Below, in pieces: positions 56,822 to 64,000 of a DNA stretch of 64,000 nucleotides. Both the position numbers and the translations under genes were made by a program. The first letter of the stretch is position 1; the number at the start of each line of letters is the position of its first letter. The stretch is from positions 1 to 64,000 of the forward strand of contig NZ_BMTV01000026.1 in the NCBI RefSeq assembly GCF_014649855.1, in the 5' to 3' direction. A model generated the notes under the pieces. That model was given only the letters and a program-made list of their open reading frames with translations, ran no database searches and was not told the origin of the DNA. Source of the DNA: Streptomyces roseolus (GTDB lineage Bacteria; Actinomycetota; Actinomycetes; Streptomycetales; Streptomycetaceae).

Positions 56822-57205
56822 TCAGTCCCCGTGGCCGGTGCCGCCGCTGCCGAAGCCGCCGCTGGAGACGCCACGCCACTTCCGCCGCTCCTCGCTCGGC
56901 GCTTCCAGGACCGCCTCGCCGGAGCTGCTCAGGTTGTACGGCATGAGCCGGTGCTCACCGTCCGTCCTCGGCACCTCGGAAGGCCTGCGGTACTCGGCGA
57001 CCTCACCGGGCGGCCGGTCCGTGTCGGGCCGATGCGGCTGGGACCCGGGGTCCGGCGGGGGAAGCTCCTTGTTCATGACCCGGAAGCCCAGCACGAAGGC
57101 CCCGATGAGCAGGGCGACCACGACGAGCCCGCCCAACACCTGGGCGAGACCTGACTGCCACGCACCGGCAGCGAGCGCCGGCGTCCCGGGAAGAGCTGTG
57201 TGCAT
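56822..57205 (-). CDS. DUF6479-like small membrane protein
   Basis: 127 residues. One membrane segment near the N-terminus (AQVLGGLVVVALLIGAFVLG) is followed by FRVMNKELPPPDP, a proline-rich cytoplasmic stretch, and a C-terminal part YRRPSEVPRTDGEHRLMPYN and GFGSGGTGHGD. This layout (short tail, one helix, PPPxP, EVPRDGxRLxPxxL) is what I know as the streptomycete DUF6479 family, function unknown. ATG 57205 has GGAG 7 bases upstream. The 262 bases between it and the MMPL stop hold no gene I can support. Confidence 0.7.
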   Translation of the reverse strand: MHTALPGTPALAAGAWQSGLAQVLGGLVVVALLIGAFVLGFRVMNKELPPPDPGSQPHRPDTDRPPGEVAEYRRPSEVPRTDGEHRLMPYNLSSSGEAVLEAPSEERRKWRGVSSGGFGSGGTGHGD

Positions 57206-57467
57206 GGTTGCGCTCCGTTCGTCAGCCCCCTCCGGCACGGGACGACGGGACCTCTGCCGCTCCCGGACCGTGCCGTCTCCCCTTCTTCGGACGCGAGGCC
57301 CGCGCCGGATGCGCAGGCGGCCCTGGCACGAGGCCAGGTGTCACTGCCGGAGGCCGTGGCGGCCGCCGGGTACCGGTGCGGACGAGGCGCCGTGCTCGCC
57401 GTGCCACGGCCTCGGCGGCCTCGTCCTCCAGATCCGGCAGACGCCGCGGTCGCCGGTGAGCCGCCGG

Positions 57468-59549
57468 TCAGGGGCGGTGCCGGAGGGCGCCCGGCCACCA
57501 CACCGCGGGACCGATGTCACGGACGAGAGCCGGGACCAGCAGCGACCGGACGACAAGGGTGTCGAGAAGGACGCCGAAGGCGACGATGAACGCGATCTGG
57601 ACCAGGAAGGCGAGCGGAATGACTCCCAGCGCGGCGAACGTGGCGGCGAGCACGACACCGGCGGAGGTGATGACCCCTCCCGTGGCGGTCAGGCCCCGTC
57701 GCATCCCCTCCCGTGTGCCGTGCCGGGCGGTCTCCTCCCGGACGCGGGACATCAGGAAGATGTTGTAGTCGACGCCGAGTGCCACCAGGAAGACGAAGCC
57801 GTACAGGGGCACGGCGGAGTCCGTTCCCGTGAAGCCGAAGACGTTCCCGAAGACGAGGGCCGAGACCCCCAGGGTGGCGGCGAAGTTCAGCGCGACCGTG
57901 GCGACCAGGAGCAGGGGGAGCAGGATCGAGCGCAGCAGCCCGACGAGGATCACGAGGATGATCGCGAGCACCACGGGGACGATGAGCTTCCGGTCCCGTT
58001 CGGCGGTGACCCGGGTGTCGTACTGCTGAGCGGTGTAGCCGCCGACCAGCGCGTCGGCGTCCGGCACGGCGTGGACGGCCGACCGGAGGGCGGCGACGGT
58101 GTCCTTGGCGGCGTCGGTGTCGGCGGCGTCGGCGAGGGTGACATCGACGCGCACCCGGCCGTCCGCGACCAGCGGGCGGGGGTCCCGGGAACCACCGGGC
58201 TCGGTGAGGACGGTGGCGGAGTCGACCCCTTCGACGCCCTCCGCGGTCGCTCGGACCCGCTCGACGGCACCCGCGTCGGCGATGACCACGGCCGGGTTTC
58301 CGGCACCGCCCGGGAAGTGTTCTCCGAGCCGGGCCTGGGCGGCGACGGACGGGGCGTCCTTGACGAAGATCTCGTCGAGCGGCACGCCCCTGGAGTCCAG
58401 GGCGAAGGAGAAGGCGGCGCAGAGCAGCAGGGCCGCCAGGGACCCTCCCCACACCTTGCGGGGAGAACGGTCGACGAGCGCCGCGATCCCGCGCCAGATC
58501 GGGTGCGCGTCGGCGGCGGGCGTCGCCCTGGGGCGCGCGGGCCAGTAGGCGGCACGCCCGAGAAGCACCAGGACGGCGGGGAGGAACGTCACGGCACTCA
58601 GCACGGCACACACGATGCCGATGGCCCCGACCGGACCCAGGGCGCGGTTGTTGGTCAGGTCGCTGAACAGAAGCGCGAGGAGGCCGAGTGCCACGGTGGC
58701 CGCGCTGGCCGTGATCGGGCCGATGGACTGCCGCAGCGCCGCCCGCATCGCGGGTGCCCGGTCGGCGTCCCGGGCCCCGAGTTCCTCGCGGTAGCGGGCG
58801 GCCAGGAGCAGGGCGTAGTCGGTGGCGGCGCCGATGACGAGGATGGACAGGATGCCCTGGACCTGTCCGTCCACCCGCACGAGGTCGCGGTCCGCCAGGA
58901 CGTAGACGACGGCGCAGGCGAGTCCCAGGGCGAACACGGCTCCGATGATGATGACCAGCGGGAGCAGGACGCTCCGGTACACGAGGAGCAGGATCACCAG
59001 GACCGTCACGAGGGCGACCACCAGCAGCAGGCCGTCGATCCCGGCGAAGGCGTCGGCGAGGTCGGCCTGCGTGGCGGCGGGGCCGCCGAGCCATGCCTCC
59101 GCGCCCGGGACCGAGGACGCCGCGGCGTCGATCCTGTCGATCGTCGCCGGGAGTTCGTCCCCCGGATCGGGCCGGATCTGCACGATCCCCCGGAGTGCCT
59201 CGCCGTCCTCGGACGGCAGCGCCGGGGACGGCGCGCCCACCACGCCGGGCTCGCCCTTCAGCGACGCGAGCGCCCGTGTCGCGTCCCCTCGGACCGCGGG
59301 GTCCAGTCGGCCGCCGCCCGGTGCCGTCCAGACGAGCAGGACGGGCAGGGTCTCCTCCTGCCGGAAGGACTCCTGGGCCCGTAGGACCTGGGTGGACTCG
59401 GCGCTCCGCGGGAGGAAGGCCGCCTGATCGTTGGTGGCCACCTCGCCGAGTCTGCCCGCGTACGGGCCGAGCCCTCCGCCGATCGCCAGCCAGACGACGA
59501 GCACGAGGAGCGGGAGCAGCCGACCGGCCCACCGCGCGGGTATGGACAT
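57468..59549 (-). CDS. MMPL-family (RND-type) membrane exporter
   Basis: Twelve-helix proton-driven exporter (693 aa) of the MmpL group, which moves lipids or hydrophobic molecules. ATG 59549 (MSIPARWAGRLLPLLVLVVW) with GGAG 7 bases upstream. Large extracytoplasmic loops follow helices 1 and 7. The proton-relay Asp-Tyr pairs are visible: ILVIGAATDYALLLAARYRE and LVALGVDYNIFLMSRVREET, 320 residues apart as expected of the duplicated fold. No regulator gene is adjacent, but a palindrome sits upstream. Substrate unknown. Confidence 0.92.
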   Translation of the reverse strand: MSIPARWAGRLLPLLVLVVWLAIGGGLGPYAGRLGEVATNDQAAFLPRSAESTQVLRAQESFRQEETLPVLLVWTAPGGGRLDPAVRGDATRALASLKGEPGVVGAPSPALPSEDGEALRGIVQIRPDPGDELPATIDRIDAAASSVPGAEAWLGGPAATQADLADAFAGIDGLLLVVALVTVLVILLLVYRSVLLPLVIIIGAVFALGLACAVVYVLADRDLVRVDGQVQGILSILVIGAATDYALLLAARYREELGARDADRAPAMRAALRQSIGPITASAATVALGLLALLFSDLTNNRALGPVGAIGIVCAVLSAVTFLPAVLVLLGRAAYWPARPRATPAADAHPIWRGIAALVDRSPRKVWGGSLAALLLCAAFSFALDSRGVPLDEIFVKDAPSVAAQARLGEHFPGGAGNPAVVIADAGAVERVRATAEGVEGVDSATVLTEPGGSRDPRPLVADGRVRVDVTLADAADTDAAKDTVAALRSAVHAVPDADALVGGYTAQQYDTRVTAERDRKLIVPVVLAIILVILVGLLRSILLPLLLVATVALNFAATLGVSALVFGNVFGFTGTDSAVPLYGFVFLVALGVDYNIFLMSRVREETARHGTREGMRRGLTATGGVITSAGVVLAATFAALGVIPLAFLVQIAFIVAFGVLLDTLVVRSLLVPALVRDIGPAVWWPGALRHRP

Positions 59550-59584
59550 GAACACTCCGGATGGGTCTCTCGATCTCAAACAGC

Positions 59585-59597
59585 CTCAATGATTGAG
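59585..59597. promoter_or_regulatory. Operator-like palindrome upstream of the MMPL gene
   Basis: CTCAAT-G-ATTGAG, 36 bases upstream of the MMPL start, in a locally AT-rich stretch. A TCTCAAAC half-site lies next to it at about 59574. TetR or MarR proteins that control MMPL exporters bind sites of this kind; the cognate regulator is not in the neighbourhood. Confidence 0.55.
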
Positions 59598-59776
59598 ATA
59601 TAAGGAAGCGGGTCGCCTCGTGCGACCGCCGTCGTGCGGTAGCGGATCCTCGGAACCGGAGGAGGTTCCGCGTCAGGCCCCTCGGCGGATGCACCGGACC
59701 GGCACCGCGGCTCGCCCGCCCCGGGAGTCGGCACCCCGGGACCTCGGGCCCGGGGTGCCGGCGCCGTCCGCGCCGG

Positions 59777-59956
59777 TCAGAGGCCCAGGACCCGGAACGC
59801 GAAGAACAGAGCCACCAGAACGGCCCCGGACACGATCAGGGAGACCCACACCGCCGGGTGCTCCCACACGCCTCCATCGGGCCGTTCCTCATGGGCCGAC
59901 GAGGTGGAACCCTCGACGGGAGGGGTTTCCTGGGGAGGTACGAGAGGCTCGGTCAT
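59777..59956 (-). CDS. 59-residue single-pass membrane protein
   Basis: A short gene: ATG 59956 has an excellent AGGAGG 6 bases upstream. The first half is acidic and Pro-rich (MTEPLVPPQETPPVEGS); the second half is one membrane helix (PAVWVSLIVSGAVLVALFFA) ending FRVLGL at TGA 59777. The helix is C-terminal, so it may be a tail-anchored protein. No family recognised. It lies between the MMPL operator region and a 700-base stretch without intact genes. Confidence 0.65.
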   Translation of the reverse strand: MTEPLVPPQETPPVEGSTSSAHEERPDGGVWEHPAVWVSLIVSGAVLVALFFAFRVLGL

Positions 59957-60652
59957 GATCCCTCCTGGGAAGAGAGCGGGGTGTTCACGGGGCGCGGGCC
60001 GCCGGAGCGAGGCGTCGGGGGCGACGTTCGACGGCCGCGGCCGGCAGCCGCTCGAACTCCCCCTTCAGAACGGGGTGGCGAGCTTCGCCAAACCCTTGAA
60101 CCGCGGTGACGCCCGGTGCGGCAGCACGGTCTCGCGCGGCGACACGGCTTCGAGGAGCAGGCCGTCGTCGGCGGTCATCGCCTTGTTCGTTCCCGCGAAG
60201 GCCAGGCGGGCGGGTTCTCGCGCCTCCGGCCGGTGGGCGAGTCCGCCGGTACGCCCCCCCGGAAGCGCGAGGTGCCGCGCCGCGTGGAGCCCGGCCGCAC
60301 GGAACCTTCGTCGATCCGGACACAGCGCACCGCGCCGGGGTCCCTTCCTCGGTGTCCCCGAAATCCTCCAGGCAGGCGACCAGCTCCTCCAGGGGACGGC
60401 GACGCGGAGCCTCCGTCGAACGGTGATCACCGCTCACCCCGCTCCGGCGCGAATCGCCGTCGTCGTGAACGGCGTCTCGGCTCGGACTTCTCCGGAAGCG
60501 CCACCGCCGGATGCACCTGGGCGACGGAACGCAGATCCGGCGACCCCGGCGGCTCTCGACATCCGGGGCGGCCCCACCGGCGCGGCGCATCCGCGAGGGC
60601 CCGGAAGCGCGAATGCCCGGGGAGGAAGCCACCGCCACGAAGGAGCGTCATC
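59957..60652. other. Stretch without intact genes, holding a decayed fragment
   Basis: No intact gene. A minus-strand segment at about 60062-60215 has a strong coding signature and ends at a stop codon: ARLAFAGTNKAMTADDGLLL, EAVSPRETVLPHRASPRFKG, LAKLATPF. It looks like the C-terminus of a lost gene. The remainder carries no recognisable similarity on either strand. Confidence 0.45.
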
Positions 60653-61318
60653 GTGAACGCCGCCGAGAAGAAGGTCCTCCTGGTCGGCGCGACCGGCGAG
60701 ATCGGCGGGCTCGCGGCCCGGCAGATCGCCGGGTACGGGGCGGCGACCGCCCTCGCCGGCCGTGACCCGGAACGCCTCCGGGCGAGGGGGGCGGCGCTCG
60801 GGGGACGTCCGCGGCGGGGCTTCGACGCCTACGACCTGGACGGCTGCGCCCGGCTGGCGCCCTGGGCCAGGGAGGCCCTCGGCGGGCTGGACGCCGTCGT
60901 CGTCGCGGTGGGCGTCGCCGCCTTCGGAGCCTCCGCCGACGTGTCCGACGCCGCGGCCGAGCACCTGTTCACCGTCAACACGCTGTGCCCCATGGCCGTC
61001 GTGCGGGGCGCCCTTCCCGCCCTCCCCCGGGGTGGCGTCGTGGTCGTGGTGACGGGCGAGATCGTGGACCGCCCTCCTCTCGGTATGGCCGACTACGCGG
61101 CGACCAAGACCGCGCTCGCCACGTGGCTGCGCGTGACCGGCCGCGAGGCACGCCGCGACGGCATCACCCTCCTGGACGCCCGCCCGCCGCACCTGAACAC
61201 GGGCTTCACGACACGAGCCGTGGCCGGCTCCCCTCCCGCACCGGGCTCCGGAGCTGACCCGGAGGAGGCCGTGCGCCACCACGTGGTCCTGCCGCTGCTC
61301 AGGGCCCTGGAGGGCTGA
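60653..61318 (+). CDS. Short-chain dehydrogenase/reductase
   Basis: Classical SDR (221 aa), NAD(P)-dependent oxidoreductase. Cofactor site KVLLVGATGEIGGLAARQIA at residues 7-26 (GxxGxxG variant), AVVVAVGVAAFGASADVSDA in place of NNAG, LFTVNTLCPMAVVRGALPAL, VVVVTGEIVDRPPLGMADYA, with the catalytic Tyr and Lys in YAATK (about residue 147). The GTG start at 60653 has AAGGAG 8 bases upstream. Substrate unknown; a single gene. Confidence 0.85.
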   Translation: MNAAEKKVLLVGATGEIGGLAARQIAGYGAATALAGRDPERLRARGAALGGRPRRGFDAYDLDGCARLAPWAREALGGLDAVVVAVGVAAFGASADVSDAAAEHLFTVNTLCPMAVVRGALPALPRGGVVVVVTGEIVDRPPLGMADYAATKTALATWLRVTGREARRDGITLLDARPPHLNTGFTTRAVAGSPPAPGSGADPEEAVRHHVVLPLLRALEG

Positions 61319-61725
61319 CCCTCGAACCCGGGCGCCGTGGACCCGATCCAGCGCCACGGCGGAGGCCGGGGCGGGGGCGCGGGTCCGGTCGAGCATGGAC
61401 GCCGCCCCGGGGAGGAGGACGGTGACACCGGCGGGGTGCGCGACACCCCGACGCAACCGCGGTGAGGGTGCCCGACCGGCGCCCCGGGACTCCCCCGAAG
61501 CCCCGCCGCCGCCGGCGCGCGCGACCGTCGGCGCGACGGAGGACGCGCGGCCGGCCACCCCATCGCAGGGGCGAGGAAGAGCGGGCCGCACCTCCGGAAC
61601 ACTTCACCTGCGATCGACCCCAACCAGATTGCACACCCTACCCGCGTTTGCATTTAACACGCGCATGCAATTATTGTCTGAGCATGCAAGGAGCTCACTC
61701 AAGCAATCGGAAAGGGTCGGACCCC
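61319..61725. other. Promoter region of the MFS/aldo-keto reductase operon
   Basis: GC-rich and without a supported gene from 61319 to about 61620, then an AT-rich island (61621-61700) containing TTGCAT (61648-61653), ATGCAA (61665-61670) and ATGCAA (61684-61689). TTGCAT, a 17-base spacer and TTATTG (61671-61676) resemble a sigma-70-type promoter overlapped by the inverted repeat TTGCAT-N11-ATGCAA, a likely operator. Confidence 0.5.
61648..61676 (+). promoter_or_regulatory. Candidate promoter with overlapping inverted repeat
   Basis: TTGCAT at 61648-61653 and TTATTG at 61671-61676 are 17 bases apart. TTGCAT with ATGCAA at 61665-61670 forms an inverted repeat over the spacer. A repressor of the MarR, HxlR or TetR type could bind here; none is encoded next to it. 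Confidence 0.45.
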
Positions 61726-62928
61726 ATGCCCCTCGCCCTCCTCGCCCTCGCCGTGGGGGCCTTCGGGATCGGCACGACCGAGTTCGTGATCATGGGGCTT
61801 CTGCCCCAGATCGCCGGCGACTACGGCGTGTCCATCCCCACGGCCGGACTTCTGGTCACCGGCTACGCACTCGGCGTCGTCGTCGGAGCCCCGCTGCTCA
61901 CCGTGCTCGGCGGCCGGGTCAGCCGGAAGCGGATGCTGATGCTGCTGATGGGCCTGTTCGTGGCCGGGAACCTCGTCTCCGCCCTCGCCCCCACCTTCGA
62001 GGTCATGCTCGCCGGGCGCGTGGTCGCCTCCCTCGCCCACGGCTCCTTCTTCGGCATCGGCTCCGTCGTCGCCGCGGGCCTCGTCGCCCCCGACAAGAAG
62101 GCCGGGGCCATCGCCACCATGTTCACCGGCCTCACCGTCGCCAACATCGTCGGCGTCCCGCTGGGCACCTTCATCGGGCAGGCCGTCGGCTGGCGCACCA
62201 CCTTCGCGGTCGTCGCCGCCCTCGGCGTCGTCGGACTCGCCGGCATCGCCCGTCTCGTCCCCGCCATGCCCCGCCCCGAAAGCGCGAACCTGCGGCGCGA
62301 GTTCACCGCCTTCCGCAACCCCCAGGTCCTCCTCGCCATGGCGATGACCGTCCTCGGCTTCGGCGGTGTCTTCGCCGCCATCACCTACATCGCGCCGATG
62401 ATGACCGAGACCGCCGGGTACTCGGAGGGCGCCGTGACCTGGCTGCTCGTCCTGTTCGGCGTCGGCATGTTCCTCGGCAACCTCCTCGGCGGCCGCTTCG
62501 CCGACCGCGCCCTGATGCCCCTGCTGTACACGACCCTCGGCGGGCTCGCGGTCGTCCTCGCCCTGTTCACCCTCGCCGCGCACGACAAGATCCTCTCCGC
62601 GGTCGCCGTCTTCCTCGTCGGAGCGCTCGGCTTCGCCACCGTCCCGCCCCTCCAGAAGCGCGTCCTCGACCAGGCGCACGGCGCCCCCACCCTCGCGTCC
62701 GCCGTCAACATCGGCGCCTTCAACCTCGGCAACGCCCTCGCCGCCTGGCTCGGCGGCCTCGTCATCGCCGCGGGGCTCGGCTACACCGCCCCCAACTGGG
62801 TCGGCGCCCTCCTCGCCGTCACCGCCCTCGCCCTCGCCTTCTGGTCCGCCGCGCTCGAACGCCGCACCGCCAAGGCCGGCAGGGTCGTGGCCCAGGCCGC
62901 CCCGGCCCGCACCCCCGTCCACCACTGA
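61726..62928 (+). CDS. MFS drug/arabinose-type efflux transporter
   Basis: Twelve-helix major-facilitator exporter (400 aa) of the DHA1 AraJ/Cmx-like group. Typical signatures: GAFGIGTTEFVIMGLLPQIA in helix 1, YALGVVVGAPLLTVLGGRVS and RKRMLMLLMG (motif A), GRVVASLAHGSFFGIGSVVA, GVPLGTFIGQAVGWRTTFAV (motif C). ATG 61726 has AAAGGG upstream; an earlier ATG at 61684 would add 14 polar residues. It is followed after 85 bases by an aldo/keto reductase in the same direction, probably one operon. Confidence 0.9.
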   Translation: MPLALLALAVGAFGIGTTEFVIMGLLPQIAGDYGVSIPTAGLLVTGYALGVVVGAPLLTVLGGRVSRKRMLMLLMGLFVAGNLVSALAPTFEVMLAGRVVASLAHGSFFGIGSVVAAGLVAPDKKAGAIATMFTGLTVANIVGVPLGTFIGQAVGWRTTFAVVAALGVVGLAGIARLVPAMPRPESANLRREFTAFRNPQVLLAMAMTVLGFGGVFAAITYIAPMMTETAGYSEGAVTWLLVLFGVGMFLGNLLGGRFADRALMPLLYTTLGGLAVVLALFTLAAHDKILSAVAVFLVGALGFATVPPLQKRVLDQAHGAPTLASAVNIGAFNLGNALAAWLGGLVIAAGLGYTAPNWVGALLAVTALALAFWSAALERRTAKAGRVVAQAAPARTPVHH

Positions 62929-63013
62929 CCCGGCCTTCCGGAGCCCCCTCCGTGAACGCCCCCCGCACCACCGAGCGCACCGCGCTCACCCAGTGAAGGA
63001 GCACGTACCCACC

Positions 63014-63853
63014 ATGGCACCGTCCGCCACGCCCGCCGTCCCCACCGTCAAGCTGAACAACGGCGTCGAGATCCCCCAGCTCGGCTTCGGCGTCTTCCAG
63101 GTCGCCGACGACGCGACCACCGCGGCCGTCACGGCCGCCCTCGACGCCGGATACCGCAGCATCGACACGGCCGCCGTCTACGGCAACGAGGCCGGTGTCG
63201 GCCGGGCCCTCGCCGCCTCCGGAATCGCCCGCGAGGAGCTGTTCGTCACCACCAAGCTGTGGAACGCCGACCAGGGCTACGACGCCACCCTCCGGGCCTT
63301 CGACGCCGGCCTGGCCAGGCTCGGCCTGGACTACGTCGACCTGTACCTGATCCACTGGCCGACCCCGGCCCGCGACCTGTACCGCGACTCCTGGCGCGCC
63401 CTGGAGCGGCTCGCCGAGGAGGGCCGGATCCGCGCCGCCGGCGTCTCCAACTTCCAGCCCGAGCACCTGCGCCGGCTGCTCGACGGCGCCACGCTGACCC
63501 CGGCCGTCAACCAGATCGAGCTGCACCCCGCGCTCCAGCAGTCCGCACTGCGCGCCTTCCACGGCGAGCACGGGATCGCCACCGAGGCGTGGAGCCCGCT
63601 GGCGCAGGGCGCGGTCCTCGACGACCCGGCGATCGCCGCGATCGCCGCCGCCCACGGCAAGTCGCCCGCCCAGGTCGTCATCCGCTGGCACCTCCAGCTC
63701 GGCAACGTGGTCATCCCGAAGTCGGTCACCCCGGCCCGCATCCGGGCCAACGCCGACGTCTTCGACTTCGTCCTGACGGACGAGGAGATGGCGGCGATCG
63801 CCGGTCTCGACCGCGGCCTGCGCACCGGCCCGCACCCCGACGAGCTGAACTGA
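63014..63853 (+). CDS. Aldo/keto reductase
   Basis: NADPH-dependent aldehyde/ketone reductase (279 aa), TIM-barrel fold. VKLNNGVEIPQLGFGVFQVA at the N-terminus; catalytic tetrad residues in GYRSIDTAAVYGNEAGVGRA (Asp, Tyr), LFVTTKLWNADQG (Lys) and DLYLIHWPTP (His). C-terminal cofactor site VIPKSVTPARIRANADVFDF. Resembles 2,5-diketo-gluconate reductase-like AKR5 enzymes. ATG 63014 with AAGGAG 12 bases upstream; GTG 62993 is an alternative. Pairing with an MFS exporter suggests aldehyde or xenobiotic detoxification. Confidence 0.9.
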   Translation: MAPSATPAVPTVKLNNGVEIPQLGFGVFQVADDATTAAVTAALDAGYRSIDTAAVYGNEAGVGRALAASGIAREELFVTTKLWNADQGYDATLRAFDAGLARLGLDYVDLYLIHWPTPARDLYRDSWRALERLAEEGRIRAAGVSNFQPEHLRRLLDGATLTPAVNQIELHPALQQSALRAFHGEHGIATEAWSPLAQGAVLDDPAIAAIAAAHGKSPAQVVIRWHLQLGNVVIPKSVTPARIRANADVFDFVLTDEEMAAIAGLDRGLRTGPHPDELN

Positions 63854-63859
63854 CCCCCA

Positions 63860-63888
63860 CGCCCCCGTCGCCTCCGGTGACGGGGGCG
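63860..63888. terminator. Terminator hairpin after the aldo/keto reductase
   Basis: A perfect 10-bp stem (63860-63869 and 63879-63888) with a 9-base loop, seven bases after the stop codon, between two convergent genes. Confidence 0.75.
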
Positions 63889-63941
63889 GCGCCTTCGGGG
63901 CCTTCCCCCCTCCCGGACACCTCGCCGCGGCGGTCGGGCCC

Positions 63942-64000
63942 TCAGAGGGCGTCGGTGACGGGGGCGGCGGCGAGGGCGTCCAGGGATTCGGGGACGGTCT
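63942..64000 (-). CDS. C-terminus of an unidentified gene (runs off the right edge)
   Basis: The last 59 bases read on the minus strand as TVPESLDALAAAPVTDAL followed by TGA at 63942, with strongly G/C third positions. Too short to identify. Confidence 0.5.
   Translation of the reverse strand, partial: TVPESLDALAAAPVTDAL

Noticed and set aside
57206..57467. Open frame with AALARGQVSLPEAVAAAGY between MMPL and DUF6479 genes
   Set aside because: A short regular helix-like stretch without similarity, without a ribosome-binding site and with stops in close-by frames. Not enough to call a gene.
1..64000. tRNA, rRNA, CRISPR arrays, riboswitches, phage genes
   Set aside because: I found no cloverleaf with CCA-like end and T-loop, no direct-repeat array and no structural phage genes. 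A weak structure could be missed by eye.

Overview
This is a window of linear-looking, very GC-rich actinobacterial chromosome. Third-codon-position GC bias, GTG/TTG starts, tight ATGA/GTGA translational coupling, the number of LacI-family regulators and cellulases, and the MsiK-dependent style of sugar ABC operon all point to Streptomyces or a very close relative. I see no rRNA, tRNA, CRISPR array, prophage or secondary-metabolite megasynthase. Both ends cut through genes: an L-ribulokinase start on the left and an unidentified C-terminus on the right.

Positions 1-12000 form an L-arabinose regulon. It holds araB (partial), an AraR-like LacI repressor, a ChvE/GguAB-type monosaccharide ABC importer, an aldose 1-epimerase and a second importer of the YtfQRT-YjfF (furanose) type. 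At least five near-identical TTGTGAGCGCTAACAA-like operators sit in front of araB, between the repressor and the first importer, and in front of the second importer. One repressor therefore probably controls two importers for different ring forms, with a mutarotase encoded between them.

Positions 12000-16600 carry two secreted cellulases, GH6 and GH9-CBM2. Each has a perfect CebR-type box (TGGGAGCGCTCCCA) about 130-150 bp upstream. A broken LacI fragment and two further palindromes lie in the same intergenic region. A MITE-like element follows at 17168-17407. Positions 17550-28660 form a beta-mannoside locus: two sister LacI regulators bracket a binding protein, two permeases and a GH2 beta-mannosidase, followed by phosphomannose isomerase and a ROK sugar kinase. 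Together these give a complete route from manno-oligosaccharide to fructose 6-phosphate.

Positions 28660-37450 are housekeeping and stress genes: a frameshifted DUF523 gene, a DUF2165 membrane protein, catalase, a YbdK-type carboxylate-amine ligase, a PLP decarboxylase, and a coupled carbonic anhydrase-SulP pair. Positions 37700-44040 form a LitR/CarH-like light-response cluster: a fasciclin lipoprotein, a MerR regulator with a B12-binding-like domain, an ECF sigma factor, a DNA photolyase and an SDR/DUF2867 protein. An internal deletion has fused the start of a flavin oxidoreductase to the end of a DUF1295 gene.

Positions 44300-50100 hold a hemerythrin protein, a nucleotidyltransferase/BON/phosphoesterase operon, a HAD phosphatase, a damaged UdgX uracil-DNA glycosylase and a CYP152-type peroxygenase. 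Positions 50100-56230 hold a deoxynucleoside kinase and a glycerolipid-flavoured group: a DAG-kinase-like protein, an alkyl-DHAP-synthase-like flavoprotein, a TetR regulator that looks leaderless, and GlpD. A VOC protein follows. Positions 56280-64000 hold a MarR regulator without a clear start, small membrane proteins, an MMPL exporter, an SDR, and an MFS exporter paired with an aldo/keto reductase.
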